A program made the translations under genes and the position numbers. The notes beneath the pieces are model-generated. The model had not been told where the DNA came from and searched no databases. It saw nothing but the letters and a program-made list of their open reading frames with translations. A stretch of 64,000 nucleotides of DNA from Dellaglioa algida DSM 15638 (GTDB lineage Bacteria; Bacillota; Bacilli; Lactobacillales; Lactobacillaceae), in NCBI RefSeq assembly GCF_001434695.1, contig NZ_AZDI01000001.1:119043-183042 (forward strand). The letters run 5' to 3'. Positions 9,892 through 20,400 of this stretch are shown piece after piece. How positions within the stretch are numbered: the first letter of the stretch is position 1; every line of letters begins with the position of its first letter.

Positions 9892-10541
9892 TCCTCAATA
9901 TCTTGGTTGGTGGACCTAAGGAACAGTGGCCAGACGAATTGGTTGCCGGAAATATTCAGGGTCCATGGATAGGTGTCGATCGGGGTGCATTAAGATTAGT
10001 TCAATTAGGAATTACACCAGAGTTGTCAATTGGTGACTTTGATTCAATGACTGAATCTGAATTTAAATTAGTGACACAACACAGTAGGCATACTAAAACG
10101 GCTAACCCTGAAAAAGATGATACGGATACGGAATTGGCTTTGAGAGAAGCCATTGCGAATTTTACATTTGATACAGTAATGATTTATGGTGCGACGGGTG
10201 GTCGAATTGATCATTTATTGGCTAATTTATTTTTTATCTTTAGAGAACCGTTTAACACGATGTTTGAAAAAATATGTTTAGTTGATAAGCAAAATTCAAT
10301 TCGTTTTTTTAAACCGGGAAGTTACCATTTGGTGAAAGAAGACGGGAAAAAATATCTTGCATTTATTCCGTTGACTCAGGTGACCCATTTAAGTTTAATG
10401 GATGAAAAATATACGTTGAATAAAATTGATTTTGTATACCCGGTCTCGCTAGCAAGTAACGAATTTGTGGGGGATACAGGTGAGTTTAGTTTTAAATCAG
10501 GAGTCGTTGCGGTTATTCAAAGTCGCGATGATGAAAAATAG
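9888..10541 (+). CDS. thiN: Thiamine pyrophosphokinase
   Basis: This enzyme pyrophosphorylates thiamine to the cofactor TPP. The 217-residue sequence has the diagnostic motifs DRGALRLVQLGITPE, IGDFDSM, the acidic KDDTDTELAL and GATGGRIDHLLANL. It overlaps rpe by four bases, so rsgA-rpe-thiN look like one transcript, which ends at the bidirectional terminator shared with rpmB. Confidence 0.95.
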   Translation: MILNILVGGPKEQWPDELVAGNIQGPWIGVDRGALRLVQLGITPELSIGDFDSMTESEFKLVTQHSRHTKTANPEKDDTDTELALREAIANFTFDTVMIYGATGGRIDHLLANLFFIFREPFNTMFEKICLVDKQNSIRFFKPGSYHLVKEDGKKYLAFIPLTQVTHLSLMDEKYTLNKIDFVYPVSLASNEFVGDTGEFSFKSGVVAVIQSRDDEK

Positions 10542-10544
10542 GGC

Positions 10545-10579
10545 AAAAAAAAAGACTTAGCGTAATGCTGAGTCTTTTT
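10545..10579. terminator. Bidirectional terminator between thiN and rpmB
   Basis: The hairpin AAAAAGACTTAGC / GCTGAGTCTTTTT, with one wobble position and a four-base loop, is flanked by A and T runs on both sides. It can end thiN transcription on + and rpmB transcription on -. Confidence 0.85.
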
Positions 10580-10587
10580 AAATTGAA

Positions 10588-10773
10588 TTAAACACGAGTA
10601 ACTTTACCTGACTTCAAAGCGCGAGCAGATACATAAACTCTTTTAGGTTTACCATCAACTAAGATGCGAACTTTTTGTAAATTAGGTTTCCAGCTACGGT
10701 TTGTTTGGTTCAATGCATGAGAACGTTTCTTACCGAAAGTAGTCTTACGTCCTGTAATAAAATCTTTTGCCAT
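10588..10773 (-). CDS. rpmB: 50S ribosomal protein L28
   Basis: L28 is a structural protein of the large subunit. The 61-residue sequence begins [20 protein letters not shown] and ends in the basic [13 protein letters not shown], typical of Firmicutes L28. An upstream in-frame ATG at 10779 is only two bases from the AGGAGG site; the ATG at 10773 has the correct 8-base gap, so it is chosen. It is the only minus-strand gene in the first 27 kb and is divergent from yloU, as in B. subtilis. It has no zinc-binding CxxC pairs. Confidence 0.95.
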   Translation of the reverse strand: MAKDFITGRKTTFGKKRSHALNQTNRSWKPNLQKVRILVDGKPKRVYVSARALKSGKVTRV

Positions 10774-10832
10774 ATTCATATCCTCCTCTGCAATTCACTT
10801 AAAAAGCAAAGCTATGCTTACTTACCTAAACA

Positions 10833-10861
10833 AAAATATCATATTTAACCATATAATGCAA
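10833..10861 (-). promoter_or_regulatory. Probable rpmB promoter
   Basis: On the minus strand, TTGCAT (10861-10856) and TATTTT (10838-10833) are 17 bases apart, a standard SigA spacing. The predicted transcript would have a leader of roughly 50 bases before the L28 start. Confidence 0.5.
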
Positions 10862-10872
10862 TACTTTTCTTT

Positions 10873-10930
10873 CAAGTAAATTTGCTTGACAGCTTGAGAT
10901 TCCCACGTGTCGGGGAATTGGATTTACTTG
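10873..10930. repeat. Nested inverted repeat between rpmB and yloU
   Basis: The outer arms CAAGTAAAT (10873-10881) and ATTTACTTG (10922-10930) enclose inner arms ATTCCC (10899-10904) and GGGAAT (10913-10918). It lies upstream of both divergent promoters. It has no T tract of terminator type on either strand. Function unknown. Confidence 0.6.
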
Positions 10931-10951
10931 GCTGCTATTTTTCTTTTATTC

Positions 10952-10972
10952 TATCATATCCTATGATAAAAT
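10952..10972 (+). promoter_or_regulatory. Possible extended -10 promoter and operator-like palindrome before yloU
   Basis: The sequence TGATAAAAT (10964-10972) is an extended -10 element placed 40 bases before the yloU start. It overlaps a perfect palindrome, TATCATA-tcc-TATGATA (10952-10968), which may be an operator or chance. Confidence 0.4.
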
Positions 10973-11012
10973 ACTCTTATTGATTGTGTGAAAATATAAG
11001 GAGGCTATTCTT

Positions 11013-11375
11013 ATGGCTGTTAAGATCAAAACGCAATTTGGTACGATTGATATTGATAATGAAGTTATTGCGACAGTTGTTGGCGGTGCCGCAACTGAAA
11101 TTTTTGGTATTGTCGGAATGGCAAGTAAAAACCAAATCCGTGACAATGTAAATGAAATTTTAAGAAGAGATAATTATTCTAGAGGTGTTGTTGTTCGTCA
11201 AGAAGATAATGGTGTTGCTATTGATGTTTACATTATTGTCGGCTACGGCACAAAAATATCTGAAGTTTGTCGTAATGTCCAAGAAAAAGTGAAATACAAT
11301 TTAGAAACGATGCTAGGTGTATCTGCTAATTCAGTAAACGTGTTAGTACAGGGCGTTCGCGTACTAGGCGATTAG
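11013..11375 (+). CDS. yloU: Asp23/Gls24 family protein YloU
   Basis: This 120-residue protein belongs to the Asp23/Gls24 (DUF322) family of small envelope-associated stress proteins. The typical motif IVGMASK is present near residues 31-37, followed by a beta-rich GVAIDVYIIVGYG stretch. It has no signal peptide or membrane helix. The start follows AAGGAGG at 11000-11006. It lies just upstream of fakA, the conserved pairing in Firmicutes, which suggests a link with fatty-acid kinase or membrane homeostasis. Exact function is not known. Confidence 0.92.
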   Translation: MAVKIKTQFGTIDIDNEVIATVVGGAATEIFGIVGMASKNQIRDNVNEILRRDNYSRGVVVRQEDNGVAIDVYIIVGYGTKISEVCRNVQEKVKYNLETMLGVSANSVNVLVQGVRVLGD

Positions 11376-11414
11376 TAACCAGCTATTTTAGTAGTGACCG
11401 AGGAGGAAGACGAA

Positions 11415-13097
11415 GTGACTGTAACAGAAATTACGGACCAAGAATTCAGACAAATGGTCCAAATTAGTTCACAACGATTGGCTAAAAATGCCGAATTTAT
11501 TAACTCATTAAACGTATTTCCAGTGCCAGATGGTGATACAGGTACTAATATGAACCTTTCATTTGCAAGTGGTGCAAAATATGTTCAAGATTCACCTTCT
11601 GAACACGTTGGGGAATTATCTTCAATTTTAGCTAAAGGTTTGTTAATGGGCGCTCGAGGTAATTCGGGTGTTATTTTATCACAAATTTTTAGAGGTTTTT
11701 ACAAGCGAATTGAATCTAAAGAGGTCTTAACTGCTGCTGATTTAGCAGACGCTCTAACAGGTGGGGTAGAAGTTGCCTACAAAGCTGTTATGAAACCAAC
11801 TGAGGGAACTATCCTGACGGTTGCCAGAGAAGCTGCTAAGGCGGCAAATAAAGCCGTTTCTGAAAGTGACGATGTTATTGTCGTTATGGAAGCAACTTAT
11901 GAGGCAGCTAAGAAGGCTTTAGCAACAACACCCGATTTATTACCTGTTTTAAAAGAAGTCGGCGTTGTTGATTCGGGTGGTCAAGGATTAACATTCGTTT
12001 ATGAAGGCTTTTATGATGCATTAACTGGTAAAGAAACAGTTAGCGAAGAATATAAGCCAAACGAAAAAGAGATGGACGAAATGGTTAATGCTAGTCACCA
12101 TCAAAGTGTCCAAAGTCAATTAAGTACTGAAGACATTCAGTTTGGTTACTGTACGGAAATTATGCTTAAATTAGGTGCTGGTCGTCTAGTTGATCAAAAA
12201 TTTGATTATGATGAATTTAGAAATCATTTAAGTGAAATTGGTGATTCATTGCTCGTTGTTGCTGATGACGAAGTTGTTAAAGTGCATGTTCATACGGAAA
12301 ATCCCGGTGAAGTAATGACTTATGGCCAACATTATGGCTCATTAATTAAAGTTAAAGTTGATAATATGCGTCAACAACATGAAACAATCTTGGAAAATGA
12401 CGAAGAAGAAGCCGAAGCGGTTGATGCAAGTGTGGAACCTAGTGAAATTGCAGTTATTTCAATTTCATCTGGTGCCGGTGTTGCAACGTTATTTAAGAGT
12501 TTAGGTGTTTCTTACATCTTAAGTGGTGGACAAACAATGAATCCAAGTACGGAAGATATTGTTAAAGCCATTGAAGCAACTAAAGCTAAAAATGTTATTA
12601 TTCTTCCTAATAATAAAAATATTTTCCTAGCTGCTGAACAAGCTGTTGAAGTATCAGCAGTTCCCGCAGTTGTTGTACCAAGTCGTACAATTGCTCAAGG
12701 AATGACGGCAATGCTTGGATTTAATATTGATAGTACATTAGAAGAAAATAAAGAAGTTATGATTGAAAACTTGGATACAGTAACTTCTGGACAAGTAACA
12801 ATTGCTGTGCGTGATACAACGATTGAAGGCGTTGAAATTAAAAAAGACAACTATATGGGAATCATTGATGGTAGCATCAAAGTAACTGATAATGATCGTA
12901 AAAAAGTTGCCATCGAAATGACTAAGGAAATGTTGGATGAAGATAGTGAAATCATTACAATTATTGTAGGTGAAGACGGTTCCGAAGCTGAGGCTAAAGA
13001 AATCGAAGCGGCTATTTACGAAATTGATGAAGATTTAGAAGTTGAAATCCATGAAGGAAACCAACCGGTTTATCCTTATTTAATTTCGGTTGAATAA
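11415..13097 (+). CDS. fakA: Fatty acid kinase catalytic subunit FakA (DAK2/YloV family)
   Basis: FakA phosphorylates fatty acids held by FakB proteins, feeding exogenous fatty acids to PlsX/PlsY. The N-terminal DhaL-like kinase domain has the Mg-ADP aspartates in FPVPDGDTGTNM near residue 38, and MGARGNSGVILSQIFRGF. A middle domain and a C-terminal DegV-like domain complete 560 residues. A GTG at 11394 is in frame, but the AGGAGG ribosome binding site is at 11401-11406. The GTG at 11415, eight bases after it, is therefore the start. No fakB is in the window. Confidence 0.93.
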   Translation: MTVTEITDQEFRQMVQISSQRLAKNAEFINSLNVFPVPDGDTGTNMNLSFASGAKYVQDSPSEHVGELSSILAKGLLMGARGNSGVILSQIFRGFYKRIESKEVLTAADLADALTGGVEVAYKAVMKPTEGTILTVAREAAKAANKAVSESDDVIVVMEATYEAAKKALATTPDLLPVLKEVGVVDSGGQGLTFVYEGFYDALTGKETVSEEYKPNEKEMDEMVNASHHQSVQSQLSTEDIQFGYCTEIMLKLGAGRLVDQKFDYDEFRNHLSEIGDSLLVVADDEVVKVHVHTENPGEVMTYGQHYGSLIKVKVDNMRQQHETILENDEEEAEAVDASVEPSEIAVISISSGAGVATLFKSLGVSYILSGGQTMNPSTEDIVKAIEATKAKNVIILPNNKNIFLAAEQAVEVSAVPAVVVPSRTIAQGMTAMLGFNIDSTLEENKEVMIENLDTVTSGQVTIAVRDTTIEGVEIKKDNYMGIIDGSIKVTDNDRKKVAIEMTKEMLDEDSEIITIIVGEDGSEAEAKEIEAAIYEIDEDLEVEIHEGNQPVYPYLISVE

Positions 13098-13173
13098 AAT
13101 AACATAAAATAAAGGCGGGATGAGGCTATGTTCTCTCCTTTTTTTTATATTCTGAGGAAAGTGAGGTATCAAA

Positions 13174-15207
13174 ATGGCATCATTAGATGATTCGGTTGGG
13201 GTCTTAACGGGTGTTGGACCTAAAAAATTAACGGCACTTAACCAGTTAGGTATTAATACTATTGAAGATTTATTAACGTTTTACCCTTATCGATATGATG
13301 ATTTAAAAGCGAAAAAGTTATCCGAGATTACGGACCAAGAAAAAGTGACATTAAAGGGCACTGTTTCTTCTGAGCCCGTTTTAGTTAGATTTGGTCAGAA
13401 AAGAAATTTGTTAAATGTTCGACTACTAGTTGATGACGGTAATATAACTGTTAGTTTCTTTAATCAACCTTTCCTGCAGAAACAATTTGAGATTGGTAAG
13501 GAAGTTGCCGTGTACGGTAAGTGGGACGATAAGCGAAAAAGTTTGTCTGGAATGAAATTATTAACTAAACAAACCGATGATGGGTTAGCTGCAATTTACC
13601 GGTCATCTAAGGATATTCACCAAACGGCAATTCGACAATTAATTACCCAGGCGTTTGAACAATATGCCGATGAAGTCGGCTCATTGTTACCAACAGAATT
13701 AATTCAGAAGTACCGTTTAGTAAATCGTAAAATGATGCTGCATGATATTCATTTTCCAAAGGATGAAAAAAATTTTCATGAAGCGAAACGAACGGCTATT
13801 TTTGAAGAGTTCTTTTTATTTCAGTTAAAATTACAATATGTAAAAAAGACTGATACTAAAAATTATGGAATTAAAATTAATTATCAAAATAATGAACTAA
13901 AAAAATTTATTCAAACATTACCTTTTGAGTTAACTGCCGCCCAAAAAAAGGTAGTTAATGAAATTTGTGCTGATATGAAGCAAGCGATTCATATGAATCG
14001 CTTGCTTCAAGGAGATGTTGGATCGGGTAAAACAATCGTGGCAGCAATAGTCATGTACGCTGCCATAACTGCCGGTTATCAAGCTGTCTTAATGGCCCCA
14101 ACTGAGATTTTAGCCGAACAACATGCCAATAATATGGCGACTTTATTTGCAGACTTTCCAGTGAACGTTGCGCTCTTAACAGGGTCAATGAAGGTGAAGG
14201 CTAGACGTGAGTTATTAGCCCATCTCGAGTCAGGTGAAGTGAACTTGATTGTTGGAACACATGCCATCATCCAACCGGATGTCTCATTTAAACGCGTTGG
14301 TTTGGTAATTACTGATGAACAACATCGATTTGGTGTGAATCAACGACGTATTTTAAGAGAAAAAGGTGCCGAACCAGACGTTTTAGCAATGACGGCTACG
14401 CCAATTCCGAGAACGCTCGCAATCACCGCTTACGGCGAAATGGATGTCTCTACGATTAATGAATTACCCGCGGGACGTCAGCCGATTACGACATCATGGT
14501 TAAAAAGCTCCCAGGTGGGAAAAGGCATCGATTTAATTAAAGAACAGTTGGCTCAGGGATCACAGGCCTACATTATTACGCCGTTGATTGATGAATCAGA
14601 AACTTTGGATTTAAAGAATGCGTTAGCTTTATATGAGAATATGAAAGAAATATTTGAACCAAAATATAAAGTTGGCCTATTACATGGTAAAATGAAGAAT
14701 GACGAAAAAGACCAAATGATGGCTGACTTTAAGGCGAATAAGTATCAAGCTTTAGTGTCAACAACAGTTATCGAAGTTGGTGTTGATGTTCCTAATGCGA
14801 CTGTCATGATGATTTATAATGCAGAACGATTCGGGTTAGCACAATTACATCAATTACGAGGACGAGTTGGTCGAGGAAAAAAAGCGTCGTACTGTGTTTT
14901 AATTGCGGATCCAAAGAACGAATTTGGCATTCAAAGAATGCAAATTATGACGGAGACAACGGACGGTTTTGTGATTTCTCAAAAAGATTTAGAGTTGAGG
15001 GGCGCTGGGGACGTATTAGGTCGTAAGCAGTCGGGTATCCCTGAATTTAAAATTGGTGACCCGATTGGTGACATTAATGCTTTACAAGTCGCGCAACAAG
15101 AAGCACATGAAATTGTATTTCGGGATGATTTTGAAAATAATCCCGAATTTAAACCATTAAATGATTACTTAAAAGAACACCAAAATACGGATTTAAAATT
15201 TGATTAA
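13174..15207 (+). CDS. recG: ATP-dependent DNA helicase RecG
   Basis: RecG remodels stalled forks and migrates branched DNA. The 677-residue protein has the N-terminal wedge/OB domain, Walker A GDVGSGKTIVAA near residue 280, DEQHRFG near 382, STTVIEVGVDVPNA near 528 and QLRGRVGRGKKASYC near 560. The start has GTGAGG seven bases upstream. A 34-bp perfect DNA palindrome lies in the codons just before Walker A (13976-14009), described separately. It stands between fakA and plsX, the normal order. Confidence 0.97.
   Translation: MASLDDSVGVLTGVGPKKLTALNQLGINTIEDLLTFYPYRYDDLKAKKLSEITDQEKVTLKGTVSSEPVLVRFGQKRNLLNVRLLVDDGNITVSFFNQPFLQKQFEIGKEVAVYGKWDDKRKSLSGMKLLTKQTDDGLAAIYRSSKDIHQTAIRQLITQAFEQYADEVGSLLPTELIQKYRLVNRKMMLHDIHFPKDEKNFHEAKRTAIFEEFFLFQLKLQYVKKTDTKNYGIKINYQNNELKKFIQTLPFELTAAQKKVVNEICADMKQAIHMNRLLQGDVGSGKTIVAAIVMYAAITAGYQAVLMAPTEILAEQHANNMATLFADFPVNVALLTGSMKVKARRELLAHLESGEVNLIVGTHAIIQPDVSFKRVGLVITDEQHRFGVNQRRILREKGAEPDVLAMTATPIPRTLAITAYGEMDVSTINELPAGRQPITTSWLKSSQVGKGIDLIKEQLAQGSQAYIITPLIDESETLDLKNALALYENMKEIFEPKYKVGLLHGKMKNDEKDQMMADFKANKYQALVSTTVIEVGVDVPNATVMMIYNAERFGLAQLHQLRGRVGRGKKASYCVLIADPKNEFGIQRMQIMTETTDGFVISQKDLELRGAGDVLGRKQSGIPEFKIGDPIGDINALQVAQQEAHEIVFRDDFENNPEFKPLNDYLKEHQNTDLKFD
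13976..14009. repeat. 34-bp perfect palindrome inside recG
   Basis: The two 17-base arms (left arm TGAAGCAAGCGATTCAT) are exact reverse complements with no spacer, centred at 13992/13993. The DNA encodes residues just before the RecG Walker A motif. It could form a cruciform in DNA or a long hairpin in mRNA. There is no T tract, so it is not a normal terminator. Confidence 0.9.
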
Positions 15208-15231
15208 ATAAGTTAGGAGAATAAGATAATT

Positions 15232-16242
15232 ATGAAATTAGCAGTTGATGCAATGGGTGGCGATTTTGCACCTCAATCAGTCGTTGAGGGTGTTGAACGC
15301 GCTAGAAATGACGATAACACGATTCAATTTACATTGTATGGGGATGAAAAAAGAATTCGTGAATTTTTGAACGATGATACAAACATTGCAATAGTGCATA
15401 CTGACGAAGAAATCGACGGGAACGATGAACCAGTTAAGGCAATTCGTTCGAAAAAAAATGCGTCAATGGTTCTGGCAGCTCAGTCCGTTAAAGATGGTGA
15501 AAATGATGCCATTTTCTCATGTGGAAATACGGGAGCGTTACTTGCCGCAGGTCTTTTTGTAATCGGCCGAATTAAAGGTATTTCACGACCTGGCTTAATG
15601 GCGACACTACCTGTTATGTCTAATGACGGAACTGTTAACTTATTAGATGCTGGTGCAAATGCAGAGAGTAAACCTGAACATTTACACCAATATGCTGTAT
15701 TGGGGAATTACTACGCTAAAAATGTTCGTCATATTGAAAAGCCTAAGATCGGTCTTTTAAATAATGGTTCTGAACCTCACAAGGGTAATAAAGTAACGCA
15801 AGAAGCATACCAATTATTATTGAATGATCCTGAAATAAACTTTGTGGGTAATATCGAATCTAATGATTTACTTTCTGGTAAAGCTGATATCATCGTTTCT
15901 GACGGTTTCACCGGTAATGCCGTTCTGAAATCAGTTGAGGGAACTGCTTTAGGGATGTTTTCTTTATTAAAAAATGCCATTATGAGTGGTGGATTACGTG
16001 CTAAAATAGGTGCGCTTTTATTAAAACCAAGTTTGAAACAATTGAAAAATAAAATGGATTCACCAAAATATGGCGGTGCTGTTTTATTAGGAGTCAAAGC
16101 ACCTGTTGTGAAGGCTCATGGTTCAAGTAAAGCTGAGTCAATTTATTACACCATTAAGCAAACTAACGATATGGTTAACGCAAATATGGTTCCCAATATT
16201 GTTGACTATTTTGAAAAAGAGACTGATAAAACGCAAAATTAA
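15232..16242 (+). CDS. plsX: Phosphate acyltransferase PlsX
   Basis: PlsX converts acyl-ACP to acyl-phosphate for phospholipid synthesis, acting as a peripheral membrane protein. At 336 residues it has the usual length. Family motifs are the N-terminal [36 protein letters not shown] and [13 protein letters not shown]. It precedes acpP by 60 bases, so the substrate carrier and enzyme are encoded together, as in other Firmicutes. I saw no clear FapR site in the short gap after recG. Confidence 0.96.
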   Translation: MKLAVDAMGGDFAPQSVVEGVERARNDDNTIQFTLYGDEKRIREFLNDDTNIAIVHTDEEIDGNDEPVKAIRSKKNASMVLAAQSVKDGENDAIFSCGNTGALLAAGLFVIGRIKGISRPGLMATLPVMSNDGTVNLLDAGANAESKPEHLHQYAVLGNYYAKNVRHIEKPKIGLLNNGSEPHKGNKVTQEAYQLLLNDPEINFVGNIESNDLLSGKADIIVSDGFTGNAVLKSVEGTALGMFSLLKNAIMSGGLRAKIGALLLKPSLKQLKNKMDSPKYGGAVLLGVKAPVVKAHGSSKAESIYYTIKQTNDMVNANMVPNIVDYFEKETDKTQN

Positions 16243-16302
16243 CTAGACATTTCTCTGAAAAATGGTTAAAATTACGTCATGATTTAAAAGGAGGTTATTA
16301 GA

Positions 16303-16545
16303 ATGACAGAAGAAGAAATTTTTGAAAAGATTGCTAAAATCATTGAAGAACATTTTGATTTACCAACGGAAAAGATTACGCCTGATTTAGACTTTAAAAA
16401 AGATTTGGATGCAGATTCAATAGATGTTGTTGAATTTGTTTTAGAACTTGAAGATACATTTGGCGCAGAAATTTCTGATGAAGATGCAGAAAGTTTGGTA
16501 ACCATCGGAGACGTTGTTACTTTCATCAAAGCTAACTTAAAATAA
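16303..16545 (+). CDS. acpP: Acyl carrier protein
   Basis: This is the 80-residue acidic carrier for fatty acid synthesis. The phosphopantetheine serine is in LDADSIDVVEFVLELED (around residue 38), where the usual DSLD is DSID. The ATG follows AAGGAGG at 16289-16295. It sits between plsX and rnc, with a terminator after it. Confidence 0.95.
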   Translation: MTEEEIFEKIAKIIEEHFDLPTEKITPDLDFKKDLDADSIDVVEFVLELEDTFGAEISDEDAESLVTIGDVVTFIKANLK

Positions 16546-16576
16546 TTATTAAAATTAATAAATTGAATAGGTTTGT

Positions 16577-16614
16577 AAAAGCGTCGAGGCAATTCAGTTT
16601 GCCAGCGCTTTTTT
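16577..16614 (+). terminator. Terminator after acpP
   Basis: The stem AAAAGCG / CGCTTTT with an inner stem GGCAA / TTGCC is followed by a T tract. It closes the recG/plsX/acpP group before rnc. Confidence 0.75.
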
Positions 16615-16690
16615 GCGTATTAAGTACCCTTTAATTCATAAAACGGGTATAATTGTAGGAGCGTTAATGATAATAAATGGAGGATAATAA

Positions 16691-17383
16691 ATGATAAAAG
16701 GACTAAACGAAATGTTGGAAGAAGATTTTGGTATTAAATTTACGAATGTGGCTTTGTTGGACGAAGCATTTACACAGGCATCGTATGTAAACGAGCATCC
16801 AAAAGAAAATTTAAAATTTTATGAACGAATTGAATTTTTAGGGGATGCCGTTTTACAGTTAACGGTTTCAGAATACTTATATCAAAGATACACGATGCTA
16901 CCACAAGGCAAATTAACGCGTTTGAGAGCCGCAATGGTTTGTGAAGAGAGTTTCAGTGCATTTGCTAAAGAATGTCGCTTTGATGAATTTATTCGCTTAG
17001 GTAAAGGTGAGGAAAAAGCGAATGCGCGTCAAAGACCTGCATTATTGTGTGATATTTTTGAATCTTTTGTAGGAGCGCTTTATCAAGATCAGGGCAAATT
17101 AGCCGTCGAAACATTTATCAGGAAAGTTATTTTTCCTAAATTAGATTTGGGATGGTTTGATCACGTTATGGATTATAAAACGTCGCTACAAGAGTTTTTA
17201 CAAAAAGATGGTGATATTGTGATTACGTACGATGTCGTTGATGACCTTGGACCGGAACATGACAGACAATATGTGATGACTGTTAGTGCTGATGGCAAGA
17301 TTATCGGACAGGGTGCTGGACACTCTAAGAAAGTTGCGGAACAACAAGCAGCAAGTAATGCATTGGGGTTACTAAGAAAGTAA
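16691..17383 (+). CDS. rnc: Ribonuclease III
   Basis: RNase III cuts double-stranded RNA in rRNA and mRNA processing. The 230-residue protein has the catalytic signature ERIEFLGDAVLQLTVSEYLY near residue 45 and DIFESFVGALYQD around 120. A C-terminal double-stranded RNA-binding domain (about 155-228) ends in SKKVAEQQAASNALGLL. A TATAAT at 16648-16653 lies 38 bases before the ATG and may be its -10, though no good -35 matches it. smc follows after 24 bases. Confidence 0.97.
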   Translation: MIKGLNEMLEEDFGIKFTNVALLDEAFTQASYVNEHPKENLKFYERIEFLGDAVLQLTVSEYLYQRYTMLPQGKLTRLRAAMVCEESFSAFAKECRFDEFIRLGKGEEKANARQRPALLCDIFESFVGALYQDQGKLAVETFIRKVIFPKLDLGWFDHVMDYKTSLQEFLQKDGDIVITYDVVDDLGPEHDRQYVMTVSADGKIIGQGAGHSKKVAEQQAASNALGLLRK

Positions 17384-17407
17384 AAATGTTCAGGGGGTCA
17401 GTAATAA

Positions 17408-20400
17408 ATGAAATTAGAGTCTTTAGTCATTGATGGGTTTAAATCATTTGCAGACAAAACAACAATTGAATTTAAAGATGGGATGACTGGCGTCGTTGGC
17501 CCTAATGGTAGTGGTAAAAGTAATATTATTGAAGCTATTCGTTGGGTACTTGGTGAACAATCGGCAAAAAATTTACGTGGGAGTAAAATGCCGGACGTTA
17601 TTTTTGCAGGGTCAACAAACCGAGTATCGATTAACCGTGCCGAGGTTAGCATTACTTTCGATAACTCTGATTTTTATATTCAAGATAATCCCGAAAAAAT
17701 AACCGTTACCCGACGGTTATTTAGAGATGGCACTAGTGAATTTATGATTAATCAAAGACAGTGTCGACTTAAGGACATTACGAACCTGTTTATGGATACC
17801 GGTCTTGGAAAAGAATCATTTTCGATCATTTCTCAAGGTCGAGTTGCCGAAATTTTTAATAGTAAACCTGAAGATAGACGCTCAATTATTGAAGAAGTTG
17901 CGGGCGTTTTAAAATATAAACAAGAAAAACATGTTGCTGTGCGACAGTTAGAAGAAACAAAGGGACACTTGGACCGAGTTTCTGATATTATATTTGAACT
18001 CAAAGGTCAATTGGATCCGTTACGTGAGCAAAGTAGTCTGGCAAAAGATTATGTGGCCCAAAAAAAGCAATTTGATGAATTAGAACTCAGCCGGTTAGTG
18101 AAATCTATTAAAAGACAATCATTACAAAAAGAGTCTGTGGTATCGTCGTTAGATAAGTTAATTAAAATGGACGGCGATTTTAAAATTAAAGTAACGATAA
18201 AAGAACAAGAAGTAACTAAACATCGAACTGAACTAGAAAAGATTGAAAATTTGATTGATCAAACTCAAAATGAATTACTAGATTTAACAATCAATAAGGA
18301 ACGTTTAACGGGACAAAGTAATGTCTCCACTCAAAAAAAAGATTTTGAAAAACAAAAAATAACGGAATTAAAGAATGAGCAAGAGACGTTGGCTGGCCAA
18401 ATTAAGTTAAAACAAGAAGCGTTAGCGAATATGAATAAACAATTATTGGTATTGCAACAAAATATTACGGATGAAGAAGTGGTTATCAGTTCAATTGATA
18501 ACGAATTATCTAATATTGCTGTGTCCAGCGAAGACAACTTAAAGAACTTAGAGAACAATGCTAATGAAGCCATTCAACAGCGAACACGACTACAAAGTGA
18601 AAATGAGTTTTTACAAAAATTAATAAAGACCAATATAATCACAGATGAACAGCCGTTAATTAACGAGCAAAATCAGTTAAACCAATTACAAAATGATTTT
18701 TCGATTAAAAAAACTAAATTTGATTTGGTCGCTGGTAATCTAGCTAACGAGGAACAAAGAATAGCTGGGTTAAAAGCCAATTTAAAAGTTGATGTTGAAA
18801 CCTATGAAAGTCAACAGCGTAATTGGTTTGAGGCGTCCAATATACTACAACAAGCGAAAAATAAAAAAGATAATTTACAGTCAATTCAAAATAGTTATAA
18901 CGGTTACTATCAAGGTGTTAAAGAAATTTTAAAAGAAAAGGATCAGTTTCCTGGGTTGTATGGTTCTGTTGCCGAATTAATGACAGTGCCAAAAAAAATT
19001 AATACGGCGATTGAAACGGCGTTGGGTGCACAATTGCAACAAGTTGTTGTCCAAGATGAGACCGTTGCTAAAAGTGCAATTAAGTTTTTAACTCAAAAAA
19101 ATTACGGACGGGCAACGTTCTTACCAATATCAGTTATTAAAAGTCGGGTTTTGAGTAGCACCCAACGTTCTGTTTTAAGTCATGCTGGTGTAATTGGTGT
19201 TGCCGCTGAGTTAGTTCAGGTTGATTCTCGATTCTCTGAGGTTAACAGTTACTTGTTAGGAAGTACGATTATTGTTCAAAATATGGATGCTGCAATTACG
19301 GTTAGCCGTTTGTTGAGCCATCGAATTAAGGTTGTTACACTTACCGGAGAAGTGATGAATGCTGGTGGGTCAATGACTGGTGGTAAGCAACAACGAACCG
19401 GTGGCTTATTAAATCAAAAACAAGCCATTGTACAGCTGGATGATAGTATCCAAAAAATGCAACGAGAATTGGATACTCGTGAGATTCAAGGTAACCAGAC
19501 AAGAGTGGCCATTGAAAATCAAAAACAGACTATTGAGTCGATTGAGCTATTGATTGTCGATTTGAAAAACCAGTATCAAGAGACGCAGACGCAATTAACA
19601 ACGGGTCGTTTAACTTTAGAGCAACAAGAATTAATGATGACTGAAAAAAGTAATACGTTGAAAGAAAATCAAACTAATCAAATTAATAATGAACAAAAAT
19701 ATAAAGTTAACACAGAAAAAATAACTGATTTGACGCAACAAATTGAGACAGTAAACACCGAAATTACTGAAATTAATTTGAGGTTAAAAAATGCTGGACA
19801 GTTTGAAAAACAGCAACAGGTAAAAAAACAAAATCATCGTGAGAGTTTACTTGTTTTTCAAGAGCAATTAAAACAACAAAATGGGCACGTTACTCAATTA
19901 AATACTGAAATTAAACGTTTAATACAAGAACGGGCGTCAATTAAAGAACGCTACCAAGAACTAATTAAACGGACCGAAAACGGCCAGATGCAAGAAAGTG
20001 AAATTCAAGAAAAAATTCAAGAATTTCAAAAGAAAATGGATCAATCTAACCAAAACCTGATTGATTTTAAACAAAAACGTTCTGAGGTTAATCAAGTTTT
20101 AACCGAAGGAAATGAACATTTATCGCGTATTTCTGAATTACAGAGAAATGTTATTGCTGATAAGGTAAAAACTGAAAATCAGCAACAACAACTTGATGAC
20201 TCACTTGATACGTCTTTAAATAAGTTAAATAGCGAGTTTCAGAAAACTTTTGAGGAAGCGGCAAAATCAGAAAGTAATCAGACCTTTGAAGCTATCTTAC
20301 TACAACAAAAATTATTGAAAAAAGGGTTAAAAGAAATTGGTAATGTTAATGTCGCATCAATTGATGAGTTTGAAAGAGTTAATGAGCGTTATTCATTTTT

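Noticed and set aside
11394-11414. Upstream GTG start of fakA
   Set aside because: The extension contains the AGGAGG ribosome binding site; the GTG at 11415 fits the spacing.
13977-14008. recG palindrome as an insertion-sequence end or transposon scar
   Set aside because: The encoded protein is continuous and matches RecG before and after, with no target-site duplication.
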